Made by a program: the position numbers and the translations under genes. Positions 1 through 13,532 of a stretch of DNA of 64,000 nt are shown in pieces. Under the pieces are notes generated by a model, which saw only the letters and a list, made by a program, of their open reading frames with translations, had not been told where the DNA came from and searched no databases. Each line of letters opens with the position of its first letter. Within the stretch, counting starts at the first letter, position 1. The stretch is taken from the NCBI GenBank assembly GCA_963969595.1, contig OZ018408.1, forward strand, positions 37,262,108-37,326,107, in the 5' to 3' direction. The stretch comes from Neckera pumila (taxonomy: Eukaryota; Streptophyta; Bryopsida; Hypnales; Neckeraceae).

Positions 1-3000
1 TGTCTCCCAAAGTTAATGGTGTTGATTTCTTATATGAAAATAATTTGAAGGTGTACTTCGATAAACATGTCAAGGTGGAGAAAGAAGCTTTGCAAGAAAA
101 TGAGAAGGATAATGTACACTTTTAGAGGAGAGAAGAGTGGATGCAAAATAAGATTGTGCTTTACAAGATTGTGCTTTACAAGATACGAATCTTTATAATC
201 CCATATTTTATGGTGTTTTAATCCTTTAATTCTTGAATTCATTCATAAACTTTTGCACATTTTTGTTTACATGATATCTATTATATATAGTACCAACCTC
301 AATTTATCAAACATTACTTTGAATGAATCAAAAGCCATGTACACAGCATAATTGTTTCAAGCAGCATATAAATTATTCAGAATATTGATACTGTGCATTT
401 TGTTGTATGAAACTTTGTAGCCTTTGTTTAAAAAGTTACAATACAATCAAATTGACAATTGCAAACTATATATTGAATTGATTATTGTGCTTTCTAACTT
501 AAATTTGTGTTGCGTCTACTGATAATAAGTATTGAAATTATTGACAAAAATCCATGTTGATGTATAGTTTGTAGCTTCAAAGGCACGTTTGGAATTGTGG
601 ATACTACTGGACAACATATGAGAGCAAATGCATCCATTTTAACAATGAAGAACAACATAGCAATTGGAGGATCTAGTTATTAGCTAACAATCCAAGCATC
701 ATTGGCAAAAATTTATCAACAAGTAAAACTAAATATCTTCCTTCATATGTGCCAAAAGTTGCAGACATTCCTCAAGATGAAATAAATTTTTATTGCATGA
801 AAAAAATATGCCATGACTTTTATAATGGTCTTTTGATATTAGAAGATGATATGCTTGATATCCATCTTTTATTGCATGGCTTAAAAAATGGCAAGTATTG
901 GTATCTTGGTCCCAACTACAAATGTAATATTATAAGTCTAAAAGGCAATTGTATTTATTGAGGAAATTTTTCATCACATTGATTGTACTCAAAATTTTTG
1001 TGATAAATGTTTTATGATTTCCCAGCTTCATTGATTTCCATATGCAAGCAAAGCAATTAGAAACCATGATAGTATTATAGGGTGAGCAAGTTTGTAAATC
1101 ATGTGTTATTATAAAAATTTTGCAAAAGAATGAGTTTGTGAAACAAGTAGGGTAATGAAATAGAAGATGCCAAATTGTAGATGGTTACGTATTCTTTTTC
1201 AATACGACTTTAATAAGTGCAATAAAAACAACAGATTACTTTTCAATAGAATTTTAGTTTATTCTAGTTGAAGGATCACTTCTTTAGTTCTTGAAATTGT
1301 AGAGTTGTTCGAAAGAACATTTGATGTGAAACATTTAACAATTGTCTTGTTTTATTGAATCTATTTAGAGATGTTGTGATAAATCTTTTTTCAATTCAAA
1401 AAGTAAGTAGTAAAGTCAATGGAAAATGTTACCATCCTAGCTAGTACTATTAAATTATTTGAGGTTTGGTAGAACTTGGGAGCTTTGTGATACACAATTA
1501 TTTGAATAAAAATTTAGAAGGATCTCTTTTAAATATATACAAACCAAACTTTTGCAAGATAGGTCCTTATACAATATTGGTATCAATGAAGATACATTTT
1601 TTCATGGCTAATTCCATTCGATTGTCGTAAGGATAAACAAAATGTTTGGAACTTATAATATAGAATAGAAGGCTAGACGTAATTGATGTTTTTGTGGTTT
1701 TAAAAAATCACTTGAACTTCCAAGTCATGAATATATTTTTGATCTCCAACCTTCATCATCTACTTGAAGTAATATGTCAGATGCTTTTGAAAATTTACAA
1801 AATGATTCTATGTATCAGATTTTAGTAAGCTAATCCATTAGGAGAAGATATGCCAAAAGTTGGTATATCACTATATTATTTGTTGAATATTAGGAAAAGT
1901 TCAAACATTTGTATGTGCCAAAGCAATGGTACAAAAATATTACAAATATATCTTGAAAAGGAAGTAGGACCGCTGTGGGGTTATTTGCCTCAGATGGTGA
2001 TAGCAAGCGCAAAAATTGATGCTAGAAAGTATCTTTAGAAGAGTATTTGGCCTAAACACTAATTGTTTCTAATGTATGTTGAAATTGTGAATGATGCTTC
2101 AATAATAATGATGTAGGATCTTCTATATGTTAGAAAAAAGCTCTACAATCCTCTTGTTTCAACAACAGTAGTCACGTTTTGGGATATATATTTAACAAGT
2201 AAGAATCACCTACTATTTATTTGTCGTTGTTTTTCAAAAGAACAATGGGTCATTGCAAGAAACACTTGTCCTTTTGGGTGTCCCCTTGGCCTTGGACACA
2301 TACATTTTTGCTCATAACTATTGCATTGTATGTCTTCTTCTCATGAAATTTGAAATGAAGGTACATGTGGTAGTTTCAGACATTGTGTAATTTTTTCCAA
2401 TTTTTTCCAATTAGTTTTCTATTTTTAAATTGCCCCCAATTGGATGTCTACTTTGGCCATTTTGGAGGTTTTTAGTACTATTTCCAACTCAAATATGCGA
2501 ATTTGAAGATGAAAATTGTTTAGCAAAGAGTTCTACTAAAGTTACACAAGCCCACAAAGAAACTTTAAAAAAAAAATAAAGTGTCCACCTTCCATATATG
2601 CTCAAAGTGTACTACCTTTGCGCATGTGCAGAGAATACAATTTGTTTTTCCCAAAATTAAAAATGGTTGAGGAGAAGCACCTTCAATTAAGGAAAAAAGT
2701 TCTTTTTTCTTTAATTTTTTGATTTTTTTTACTATTTTCTAAATATGAAATCTCAAACTATGTATTTTCTTGTATTTTCCATCACTCTTAGAATGTGCAT
2801 AACTTTTAGTGATAAATTTTTTTAGGTCTGAATTTTCACATATATACTATTTTGAATGCTTTACAAACTATTCATATTTTATTTTATTTAAAAAAAAATT
2901 ATTTGAAAAAGTCACAGTACTCCAATACTAAGGCCGTTTTGAGCCAAAACCGGCAGGTGTTTCTTGCAACTACCCCAATATGGTTTATTAGAAGATAACA

Positions 3001-4646
3001 TAAACGTCAAAGATAAATATAATATTCTTCTTGTCCAACACATTGCCTTTTCAAAGGTTAGCAAATATCTAGAATAACTTGACAAGAATATTGTTGTTGT
3101 TGCAGGTGAGAAGATTCACAAACATGTAAAAGGACCAATCTTGCATCTTTAAATGATTTAGGCTTTTTTAGAAGTTTTTTACAGAAGAAATACTTTATTA
3201 GAGAAGGCAAAGTTGTTACTCTTGTTGTGTATATGATTTATTTTAGAATGAAATATGGCCGTTATATTAAATATAACACTTTTAAAAAGATAATTGGCTA
3301 ACCAAATAATAAATTATAGATTGTTTGATATCATGTCATTCTGTAGGTCTATATATCATGACAAATTGATGATGTAGAATTTGTATTTAAATTGCTTGTT
3401 GCTTTACAAATTTTTTTTAATTGCTTGGTCAATGTATTAAAAACAAAGATAATATTTATATTGAAGAGGCAATAGAAAGCAAATCACATATAGATAAAAC
3501 TAAACAAATCAAATTGGTGATGAAGATGAACGACGCAAAAACATTTCATATGACATGTCAACAAAAGAAAATATTATGTCAATGAGAAAAAATGGACTTA
3601 CAAAGAACTGCTTTTTCCGGATAATGTTGGATCCATCAATCTTCTGTAAAAATCCAATGATGTATATAGAAGCCAAATTATGCTTGAGGAAGTGGGAATT
3701 GCCAATTTTTTTAACCATTGCTACTTGTTAAGAGTGCATTATAGAATTGTTGTTGGTGGGTCCATTTACAAGCAAAAGGTAAAGCAGTTGAGTCGATTAG
3801 CCAAAGGAGATGGAGTTTATATTTTTTCTAAATGATAGTAGTGCATTTTGCTTTTGTTTCTATGACTAAGGTGTGGGCTCCCAATTTGTCACCTGGAACT
3901 CATAGTGTTTTTTTTTGAAACTTTGCAGTTTAAGCTATAAAAAGACGCAAAAAGACCAAAAAAGAATATAAGACCAAAATTAGGGTTGTTATATATCAAT
4001 GTAGCCTTTGGTCAATAATAAGTTTTACCCCTAAAAGATTCCTAAATTCTGCTTGTAAATAGGTTAGAACCCAAGAAATAGCAGGAGTTTAAAGGTTTGA
4101 GGATTTTAACCCAAAACAACTTAAAATATTGTGCATGTGACTCTACTTGGATAAATTGGTCCAAGGGAATTCTAGGGATGTCTTTGGAAAGATTCTCCCA
4201 AAGAGATTTTAGTTTCCCCATCCCATCGACGAAATAGTAGAAACTCCAAATGTTAGCCCACAGGAGTTACTTTTTCAAATTGGACCAGCGGAAGAATCTA
4301 TGGTCACCAGATTGTGCTCTTGGTTTAGAAACATGCCAGGAAGTCAAAAGCAAAATTCATTTGTCAAGATTTCTTTGCATGCAAAAGATTCCCTGACCGC
4401 CGGTTACTTCAAGGAGGTGAATTTTTCCCTTCCAACCAGAGTGTGCAAAGTGAAAAACATGAATTTTCCTTATCTCTTAGGAAACTCCATGAGAGGTACC
4501 CCAAAAAGTTTTGGAATTTTTTGACTAAGGAAAATACCCTTCTTGAACGTAGGACGGTCAACCGCCCAAACCGACAATGGAAAATTTATGGAAGTTCCCC
4601 AAATTGCAATAAAATCTCATTAAAAATCCTTCTAGCTTCATTTATA
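1..4646. other. AT-rich gene-poor stretch
   Basis: No gene can be supported here. From the left edge an open frame on the plus strand (positions 3-125, 40 codons, lysine- and glutamate-rich, ending in TAG) could be the tail of something outside the window. Short open stretches at 749-961, 1850-2038 and about 3500-3720 on the plus strand have plausible protein composition but no recognisable domain. They may be remnants of one decayed element. The rest is poly-A/poly-T-rich spacer. Confidence 0.5.
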
Positions 4647-5586
4647 TTAACCCCTAAAGATTTTTGACTATGTTTTCACCAAAAAGCTCCAAAACTGCCA
4701 TTTCTAATACAAGTATCAGATTTTAGAAAAAAAAACATTTTTGGACACATGTAACCATAGGATCTTGTAGTATACTTGTTTGAGAAGATGCGGAAAAAAT
4801 TTCAGAATTTTCCGCCATGTGGATTGCAAGATAATAGCGGTTGAATTGACAAAAATCCTTTTTTTGTCCCTACAAAAATCCGGGCAGCTGCCCTTCACAA
4901 GGTCACATTTGTATGAAAAAATGTCTAAAATGGTGGTTGTTCTTTGGATTCATTTTTCTAGACAAGTTGGATACATGCTTGAAAAAATTCAGATCATTTA
5001 GAATTCTACAACATATAGGAAAAAAATAGTAAGTAGGAAGAGGTAGAGAATGATTCAAAACACTAAATTGTTAAGAATTTGTTTATGGAATTGAAAAATG
5101 CCAATCCCAACGGTTATAATATTCTAATAATTAATCTACACCCAAGATTTTTATTTTTTTCAAAAATATAAAAAATTGAGTTAAATAAAGGACTTCAAAG
5201 TTTATTTTAGAGTTGGGATTCCATAACTACCCTCAAACTAAGAATCCTCATATCTTTTGGCTCATAGATCCAAATGGAATGATTCAAAGCTTTTCACCTA
5301 CATATAAATCTGATGAACCAATTTCAAATTTTTTTTTTTTAAAAGTGATTTTTAAAGAAGTTTTTTTTGCTGCTTGAGCTGCCCGCCAAGCAATGAAAAC
5401 GACATATCATGCAATAACTTTTTAATCTTGTAATCAAAAGTTATGGAAATTGTGGGGCCTTAGAGCTACTCCTCGGGAAAATGTTGTGTTAAAATTTCAA
5501 AGAAAAAAAATGAAATCTCCACTTCTAATGAGCTGCCCAATAAAGCTATGTTCTCAAAAAAGCATGTTCAGTGCTTTAGGGGGTAA
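4647..5586 (+). mobile_element. TTAA-flanked ~0.94-kb non-coding repeat, copy 1 (type A)
   Basis: The element begins TTAACCCCTAAAG and ends with the degraded inverse CTTTAGGGGGTAA. The interior has no coding capacity. Shared landmarks with the copies at 13533 and 37631 include a block reading CTCCAAAACTGCCATTTCTA near the left end, ACACATGTAACC about 90 bases in, and a run containing GCTGCCC near the right end. The short inverted ends and TTAA borders fit a non-autonomous DNA transposon. A piggyBac-like origin is an inference from TTAA plus a CCC-starting end. Confidence 0.7.
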
Positions 5587-8500
5587 TAATACGCTCTGAC
5601 AAGTTTCATGACATTCCAATAGCGGGAGGTGGCCCAATCAACAACATTCCTCCAAATTATCCATTTGTGATATTTGCGTAGAGTTGACCGGTGTCCAGGG
5701 AGTGTACAAAGTTAAAATCAAGTCAACAAGGGGTCTTTTGTTATTCCCTAGAGCATTCTTGACAACCCTAGCTAGTTACTTTGGTCAAAAAAGACCAACT
5801 CCAAAATCTAGATTTTTACCTTTTTACTAACCTTAGTTAGCGCTAACCTAAAAGAGATTTTAGACGTTAGAATAGGGGGTAGGAGGATCCTCGGACTAAA
5901 AATGGTCCCTTGAAGCCATTGGCACAATCCATTTAAAGTTTTGAAGCGAGCTTCAAAAGATACAACATTGGACCAGCGTAAAACCCAATTGTTGTGAAGA
6001 CTTTAGAAGATAAGGATGAAAATCCAAATTGATAAGGTTACAAAGGTTACTTGAGGGAAGTGGGTGCCTTGGAAAACCTATGAAAGGGCGTCCTTTTTCC
6101 TCACACACCACCCCCATTTTTGTTTTGGATTTGTGGCTCCAACTTATGTTGGATTTTTTGGCGTTTTTGCCAAAGAAATTTCTACGGTGTTTTTGGAGCA
6201 CTTTTGTCTCTATTGTTGTCTAATTTTCAACTTTTGAAGGTCTTGGGGGTCCTTCCATCTTGTGTGTGTGGTTTCTTTGTGAGTCATTTGGCTTTGTTTT
6301 GAGTCTTTTCAGTCACTAACTTCAGTAATTTGTGAGTTAAAGGGATACTAACTTGTGCGTTAAAGGAGTACTAACTTGTGCTTGAAAGTCTATCTTGTGT
6401 CTTGTACTAACCCTAAAGACATCCCCCACCGTACCCTAACAATATACCTTTGGGGGGCCCTTAGCATCTAAGCGTGTCTTGTATTAACACGTGTATGCGT
6501 TCTTCATAATTTTGGTGTTATGTGCTTTTCTAAAGTGTCTTTCATTGTATGGCCTCCCTCCAAAATGATGGAGCTTTGAACCCCTTGGGATTGTCATTCC
6601 CTAAGTTTAGGATTTTTTCCTCGTTGAAACTGTCTCTCCCCCTTCCCTCTTTGGAGCGGCGGAGTTTTGACTTTCTGTTATTTCCTTAGTCCTAGAGTGT
6701 GTGTTAAAAATCTGTTGGATAGCAGAGCTTTGGACCTACAAGGTTAGGAAGTCCTAAAGTTGGTAATAAATCCAACTTGATGGCAAAGCTTAAAACCTCC
6801 ATAATTATTTTCTTCAAAGTCTAGTTTCCAAAACATGCTTGGAATAGCTCAAAGTTTAGTTTCCAAGATTAGAAATATACGTATTTAGAAAGGTTTGCGG
6901 GATGTGCCAACCCCTGTACTATTTGACATTGTGCCAAATACTATTGGATCTTTTGTCCATCATAGTCTTTTTCTCCCCTTAGAAAATACAAGAAGAAGTC
7001 CAATTTTTTGTTCTTTTTTTTGGAGGCCCAAGGCTAGAGCTTGCAAACCCGACCCCAACAGCCAAGGCTCAATCCCGACTACGGCAGGCCAGAGCCAAGG
7101 CCCCAACCTCAAGGCCAGAGCCAAACCCCAACCTCACAGGCCAGTGCCTTGGCCTCATAGTCTAGAGTTGGTTCAATCCTTTTCGGAGGGAAAACAATTC
7201 TCTTGGTCTTAGTTCATTTTTTTTATTTTTATTTTTTGTATAAAAGAAAAGAAATAAAATCATATACCAAGAGAGCTAAACGGGGGGAAGGTAGAGTAGT
7301 TAGAGGAGAACAAAAAAATGGATGGAATAGGAGGAGAAGTAGAGTAGATTAGGGACTAGAAGTAGAAGTAGAAATCAGAAGAAAGATAGACTAAGTAGAA
7401 ATTAGAGGTACTAACTTCACAAGGGAAGGGGAGTTAGGGAGAAAAATAGGTAGAAGGGTCAGACCACACTGAAAGGTACCATTGAGATTACTTTGCTAGA
7501 ATAGGACTTGAGTCCTTTTTTGAACTTTTAAAGCTAAAAATTCCTTTGATGTTGTCATTTTAAAGAAAAAATTATAGATGAATAGTGTTGCAATGTGTCC
7601 CTTTAAAAATTTGGAGACAAAATTTTATAGAAAAAATCCTCACAAAGACATAAATCACCAATTTTAAGGCTAAATTTAGTGTCTTTTTACAATATAGCAC
7701 TTTAGAATGATATTTTCATTGAATTTTTTTATACTTCTCAAACATACAACTCTTTGAGAGAACTTTTAATAATTAAATCTAGAACTAAAAATAATATAAT
7801 TTTTTAATTAATTAAATGATTATTGACAAATTATTAATGCCATCTAATACAAAATTTAGACATTCAATTACAAAAATAGCTTATATAATGACCTTAAAGT
7901 CAATATTCTATACATTTTTTGTTCTAACACAATCATCATTTGGATTATTTTTTATATTGAAAAGGACGTCTACAAGTTTTTATCTCTGAATATTATAGAA
8001 AATGCAAAAATATTCAAATTGTAGAAGAACGGTCCTTTTTTATTCTATTATATGATTATATACATAATTTTTTTGGATTCAATCACATTATTATTCATCA
8101 AAATTAAAACCCTTTTCTACAATTTAAAAATCTGACATGTTGACATTTGAGCTTCAATTCGAACCATAATAAAGAATTTTTTATTTTTTGATAAATAAAT
8201 TAGCATTAGGGTCAATGTGATTTAAAATACTAGTCAAAAAGTACCAAAATACCTATAATTAATAGATTAGCATTAAAAAACAATAGCTAATAGAAGTTAC
8301 ATTGTAGATTTGAGTGGGTTTGACCCCATTTGTGGTACATTTGAGTGTAATTTGACGTAGATGCAATCTGTAAAGTTCACACCATTCTAAACACCACTCA
8401 CACAAGCTTTCCACAACCACAAAAGCAAGAAACTTGTAAAGAGCAAGAAAGGACGAGGATGAAGTAGGAGAAGAAGATCAATAGTGAATAGATTAGGAAA

Positions 8501-8689
8501 ATTTCCACAACCATTTGAGGCCAGGGTTGTCTTGTCTAACATGTTCATGAGGTTTGGTGTCGTATAGGACGTCTGATGTTGCGTGTTGTATAAGACAAAG
8601 TGTCAAACAACCATTGCATCTTGTCGCGTAAGGATAAAAAATTTTACCCCGCGATAACTCAATTTTGACTATGTGGTGGGCTTTGAAAA
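5587..8689. other. Intergenic stretch with a GC-rich low-complexity patch
   Basis: No gene is supported. Around 7020-7170 there is a purine/C-rich patch with repeated words such as AGGCCAGAGCCAAGGCC and CCCCAACCTC, which creates an accidental 105-codon frame. Around 7260-7460 there is a purine-rich stretch dominated by AGTAGA-like words. The remainder is AT-rich. Confidence 0.45.
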
Positions 8690-8699
8690 TCAACGTAGA

Positions 8700-9130
8700 A
8701 ATCCAAACACACGTCAGCGTGGGCGACTTTGGGTGGGAGCGCGTACAAATCTAGCTAAAGCGACATCGGGTCTAAAATTTAGGGCGACCTTGGATTCAGG
8801 CTGTTGGGCGACTTTGGGTTCAGATTTGTGGGCGACCTCGGATTCACAAGACTGGGCAACTTTGGGTTCAAAACGTTGGGCGACCTTGGGGTTCAAAATG
8901 CTGGGCAACCTCGATTTGACAATGCTGGGCAACTTCAGATTCAGAATGCTGGGCGACTTTGATTCAGGTGCAACCTTAGGTCTAGAAGCAACCTCGGGTT
9001 CTGTAGAAGAGCGACTTCGGGTGATTGGCGACCTTGTGTGAAAAAAAGGGCGACGTTGGATTACGAAGCGACCACGGCTGACATTTTTGTAGGCGACCGC
9101 GGATTCAAGAGCGACCGCGGTTGTATCCAC
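8700..9130 (+). repeat. GGCGACCTCGGGT-type repeat array, left flank of the hAT element
   Basis: Degenerate copies of a GGCGACCTCGGGT-like word recur with a very regular 24-base step between about 8782 and 8951 (successive GGGCGAC/GGGCAAC starts at 8782, 8806, 8830, 8854, 8878, 8903, 8927, 8951), then less regularly to about 9120. Because 24 is divisible by three, both strands show spurious repetitive reading frames here. The same word forms arrays at 13.1, 22.9, 24.7 and 31.1 kb. As this array and the one at 13.1 kb bracket a hAT gene, they may be subterminal repeats of the transposon. Confidence 0.75.
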
Positions 9131-9592
9131 AAGGGTGATGGAGGGTACAATTCCGCAAAATACATTTTGTTTTTAGGAACTTCTATAGTTTACGTTTTCT
9201 ATAGTATATCTTGAAAATTTTTTAAGTTAAAATCTCCCTCTCCAATTCAAACACATAATCCAATATGAGTCCACAAGAATAATATCAATAATAATTTTTT
9301 ATATATTAGCAATAGCTCACATACATTGGTGTGAAGAAAACTCCAACCAAAGTTGTAATGGCGTTGAACTTCTTTAATTAGGCTTTGATTATCATCAAAC
9401 CACCAGAGATAAAAACAACAAAAACAATTCAAACCATATTTATGTATGTCTCACTGTAATTGTCTAACATGCCTGTTGAGGCATTGGAAAAATACTCACA
9501 AATAAGCTATTAAGCAAGGAACTTCAACTGCAAATCTTCAATACATAACATTTATGCTAAATCTTTATGACAATACTACATTGCATGTACAT
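9131..9592. other. Non-coding stretch 3' of the hAT reading frame
   Basis: AT-rich sequence between the repeat array and the end of the minus-strand transposase frame. It is presumably the 3' untranslated end of the transposon. No open frame or repeat of note is seen. Confidence 0.4.
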
Positions 9593-12500
9593 CTAGTCCT
9601 CGAGTGTGAAAGTTGAATCGCTTGGCACTTCATCAGCATCAAGGTTTGTATTTTCATGCGACTCTCTACTGCTGTTGTTGTCATTGGAGCTCTTGTTCAC
9701 GTCAGCTTCTCGGGGTACTGGTAAATTTTGTACTTCACGTTCCATCTCAGAGTTTAGATTCCGTACTTCAATATCCACGTTAGCTATGCCTTTTGTTTGC
9801 ACTAATCATTTTGTGAGCCTATTCACATCGGTGAGTCCATTAATGTTGGATGTGGGGTGTCGTCCTTCTCTGCTTGATTGTCCAACATTTTGGGTGGAAC
9901 ATCCTGCATCCATGCTATATTGCTAGACAATTTGGTTGGCATGTTTATGATTCTTACGTATCTTCTTCTCAAGTTTTCTAATACGCTTTTTGCCTCTACC
10001 CTTGTCAGTCCTATGTCTACACACTTCCAATGACAAATCTCCAAGACCCGACACCAATGACGGTTGAGTGGGTTGTGGAGCTGGGCCACGGACTTCTTCA
10101 TCAATGCTTGCTAGTGTACCTCAATGCCCCTGCAGCCATATTGGTGGGGTTGGTAAACTTGGTGCAGACCTCCTGGCTATAGGCAAGTTTGTACTTCTTC
10201 CTCGATTCAAGACCTCGTTACGGTTAATGGGCAAAAGACCTCCCAATGGCGCATCATCATCAAACTTGTCAATTTCAGACATTCAAGTGGCTGTTGTGTT
10301 GAATATTGCAAGATTTGTAATTCTCTCATGTTTGACCTTATCAATAGTACTTCGCTGTTCTTGACGCTTGCTTCTCACTATACCTTTTGCAGTGCTGTAG
10401 AGATTCATTGGCGTTTTCAAAGGTGACTGAGTTGGTACCGGTGATCTCGCCTGTGGTTCTAAATTTGGCATTGGAATATGTACGTCACCGTTGTTGTCGT
10501 CAGGACTTCTTTCCCTCAATGGCGGGGTATTCTTTGTCGTATCTTCATGCCATGCACGAACGCGCACTTGTTTAGGAGAACGTAGGACCTCTTCCTCAGC
10601 AGCACCGTCCTCATTATTGCCATCCATAAATGTGTTTGCAAAAAATCAACGTTGTCTAGGGGGACTGTGCTGAGGGGGGATCATTGCAGCCCATTCATTG
10701 TCGCGCAAGCACTCTTCTTCGTCAATACGGTTTTTATCTGCTTGTATGAAATTGGGAACCACCTCCTCTTCGTCTCCGGAAGGCAATCTTTCCTTGTGGT
10801 CTGAAGCATCATCCGCATCTAAAAGGAGCTGCTCGTAGAAAAGGGTTGGACTGTACCCACGTTTCTAGAGTTCAAGTTTGTTGTTCACGTAGATATACAC
10901 CAATGTTTTTGCCTTGGATGTACTCAGGCGGTTCCGCACTTTGTTGTGCTCAAACAAATACATGCTCCAATTCCTTTCATATGAAGATGTTGAGTATTTC
11001 AAACCTAGAATTCTCTTTGCTATCTTTGGAAGAGCACTGCCACCCATTCAATTTCACCACTGATGAGGCAGTAAGTTATATTCATTGACATCGAGAGCCT
11101 CCAATAAGGGATCAAAAGGCCCTATCTTCTCTTCAAATTGCGTCAGCTCATCCATTGCTTCCAATGCCAACACTCCTAAAGACTGACTCATTTTCCGTAT
11201 GACTTGATTCAAGGCTCACTTGGCTTAGCCATCGGCAAGAATTTCTTGGACATATGCTAGAAATGGATTCAGGAGTGCCCCCGCATAGTGCAGGTCTGTA
11301 TGCATCAACTTCCAACGGGTGTCAAATTGCTTCTTGTATCTGTCTACCAACATTGGATCCAACCAAAATGGCGCTCATCTCAAACTATACATGTTGGTTT
11401 TCAATTTCTTCATTATTATCCAAGCTCAGGGATTGGCCGGAATTTTTCCATTAGAATGACAAAGAGCAAGGAGTACGGGCTCTACCATATGCAAGAACTT
11501 CTCACATTTTACCTAAAACGCCTCCGAATGAATGTTATGACGGATCTGTCTTGCTCGGGCTTGAATTAAGCGTCTATTTTTCCTCTTCACCAAACTGAAC
11601 TCAAATTGCATGTAGCTGTCATCATTAATCACGGAATGCAATGCTTGCTTGCAATCCATCAATCGGTCTATCATTAGGAAGTTGGTGGCAAAGCGTGTTT
11701 CAGAAGGAAGTCGCAAGATTTTGTTGGGTGACCACTTCCAAAAAAGAGCCAACGTGTGTTGATAGTTCTTGATGTACTTCACAATATCTCTACACTCCTG
11801 TAGCAAATCTTTCATAGATTGAGACTTTCCCTAGTCTTCTAAAAGTAAGTCCAAAATGTATGCAGCACACCCTTGTCTATACAAATGAGGGTACTTTTCT
11901 TCCAAGCTTGTCATGGCCCTAGTCATTACTGCGGCATTGTCCGTACATAATTGGACAATGTTCAAAGAGTCCACCTCGTCTATGTAATTCCCCATCTTCT
12001 CTGTTGTATAAGCCATGTCCTTTATGTCTCCAGTGTTATCGATCAATCTCCAAAAGACATCCTCGGCAGGACAGACGAGCATCATGTTCAACAATGGACG
12101 GACATTGGTATCCGACCAACCATCCAAACAAAAAGTCGCCCTATATTGGTTGATTGAGTTTGTAGTCCGCTCAAAGACCACTTTCTTAACGGCTTCCTTT
12201 TTGACATCTATCATCTTCATTTGCATTGCGTTGTATGAGGACAGATGGTACACAAATCCAACTACAGCTGTTTCCTTCACTGCGCTTACAAAGGCGGGGG
12301 GTCGCACGACATTGAATGCAATGTTGGCCTCATAAAAGAAAAAAGCCCACATCTTATCTAGCTTTTGCCTCAGGCCCACTTGTAATGCCTCATCATTACT
12401 ACTTTGACGGGAAACGGTTGGCTGATTAATCCTTCTCCGGACCATCGCAGGTGTGGAATCAACTGAATTAGGGGTAGGGGCCAGTGTCTCATTTGTACCA

Positions 12501-12877
12501 CTAGGATTTGCAAAGCCTTCTCCCTTAATGTTTGGTGCAGGTGGAACAACGGACTCATCAGCATTGCCAATAACCGGATCTTCATACATCTCTTCGTAGC
12601 TCATGGATTTAGGGACAACCCCTTGACAATCCCTAAATTTATCAGGTACAATCCTAGGCATTTTCTTACAATGGTCTGACGTGTCTGAGCCACCAAATCC
12701 AAAATGACTCAATGCCCTCTTCTTTACAAATGTTTTGCTCCACCCACAGAATACGCATTTTCAAGGATAGGCAAAAGTATCATCCTCAGTGCACGGTACT
12801 AGCCAGGGGTCCCACTCCTTTGTGGCTTTACGTGTATCGTTTGCACTATCTTCCCCACCAGCGCCTCGTCCAACCAT
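9593..12877 (-). pseudogene. hAT-superfamily transposase, many nonsense codons (pseudogene)
   Basis: Cut-and-paste hAT transposase remnant, read from an ATG at 12877 down to a stop at 9593, about 1,095 codons in one frame without net frameshift. An N-terminal BED-type zinc finger is visible at about residues 40-75 (C-x2-C in KCVFCG, then SHFG, a DHCKK stretch and IVPDKFRDC). A DUF659-like catalytic-core block follows at about residues 240-350 (GWSD, then VQLCTDNAAV, then a PHLYRQGCAAYILDLLLED block). An RW-containing block (DTRWKLMHTDLHYAGALLNP) lies around 11.3 kb. The hATC dimerisation domain is at 10865-11047 (SSYERNWSMY, then KVRNRLSTSKA). After hATC comes a long acidic, coiled-coil-like tail of unknown role. 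At least a dozen in-frame stops occur, including TGA at 12761-12763 just before the finger, TAG at 11831-11833, 11513-11515 and 10865-10867, and TGA at 10646-10648. Several sit where family members carry Trp or Arg. The element is dead. GGCGACCTCGGGT arrays lie on both sides. Confidence 0.88.
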
Positions 12878-13094
12878 CTTGTTTATCCGCAATACGTTCA
12901 ACACAAAACTGTTTAATCAATGAACTTGATAATGTATAAGAAGTAATGACAAAGTTCCCTGCTAAGAGTGTTCTTTTGAATCCCTCAAAGCAAGGTTATT
13001 GCCCTCCAAAGAACCAAAATGTCTGCAAGAAGCCTCTTTTGAAGATTCAAGTCAAGAGTCTAATCTTCAGAGCAAGTTGTCAAAGAAAGATTAC

Positions 13095-13335
13095 CCCCCG
13101 GCTTTATAGTCACGGACTTTCACGACCCAAGGTCACCCCATCAACGAGTGCTGGTTCAGCAAGGGCGACTTCAGGTTTACCAGGGGTGACCTCGGGTACA
13201 GTGCGACCTCGAATACCGGGAAATCAACGACCTCGTTCACTTGCAAGTAAAAGGCGACCTTGGGTCTTAGGCTACGGTAACCGCGGGTCTTGCAGCAACC
13301 TCGGATAAAAGAGAGACCGCGGATGCCGGCAAAAA
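13095..13335 (+). repeat. GGCGACCTCGGGT-type repeat array, upstream of the hAT gene
   Basis: About ten degenerate copies (for example GTGACCTCGGGTA, GCGACCTCGAATA, GGCGACCTTGGGTC, AACCGCGGGTC), in the same plus-strand orientation as the array at 8.7 kb. It starts about 220 bases upstream of the transposase start codon at 12877, so together the two arrays bracket the minus-strand gene. Spacing is looser than in the left array. I could not find convincing terminal inverted repeats or an 8-base target duplication. Confidence 0.72.
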
Positions 13336-13532
13336 TCGACTAATGAAGCATATCTACACTTCATTATCTCTATGAAATCCCAAATATGATTCAAATTCCA
13401 TTTGTTAGGAAAAGAAAAGGGATGATTCGAAATAGGGCTATATAATGAATTCTGCGGAATTTGTGAGATGGTAGAAGACTTTAGATTCTGAACCTCTAAA
13501 ACACCAATGCCTTTTGTTTTGCATGTAATCAA

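Noticed and set aside
6895..7212. 105-codon plus-strand frame rich in Pro and Arg
   Set aside because: It coincides with a low-complexity GGCCAGAGCC-like patch. No domain, no splice signals and no homologous copy in the window.
8673..9130. Long repetitive frames on both strands with WATLGS-like and PKVAQ-like repeats
   Set aside because: They follow from the 24-base period of a non-coding array, which keeps any frame open. No start context or domain is present.
9823..10104. 93-codon minus-strand frame
   Set aside because: It is a different frame from the transposase. The transposase frame there reads as a Lys/Arg-rich coiled-coil tail continuing from both sides.
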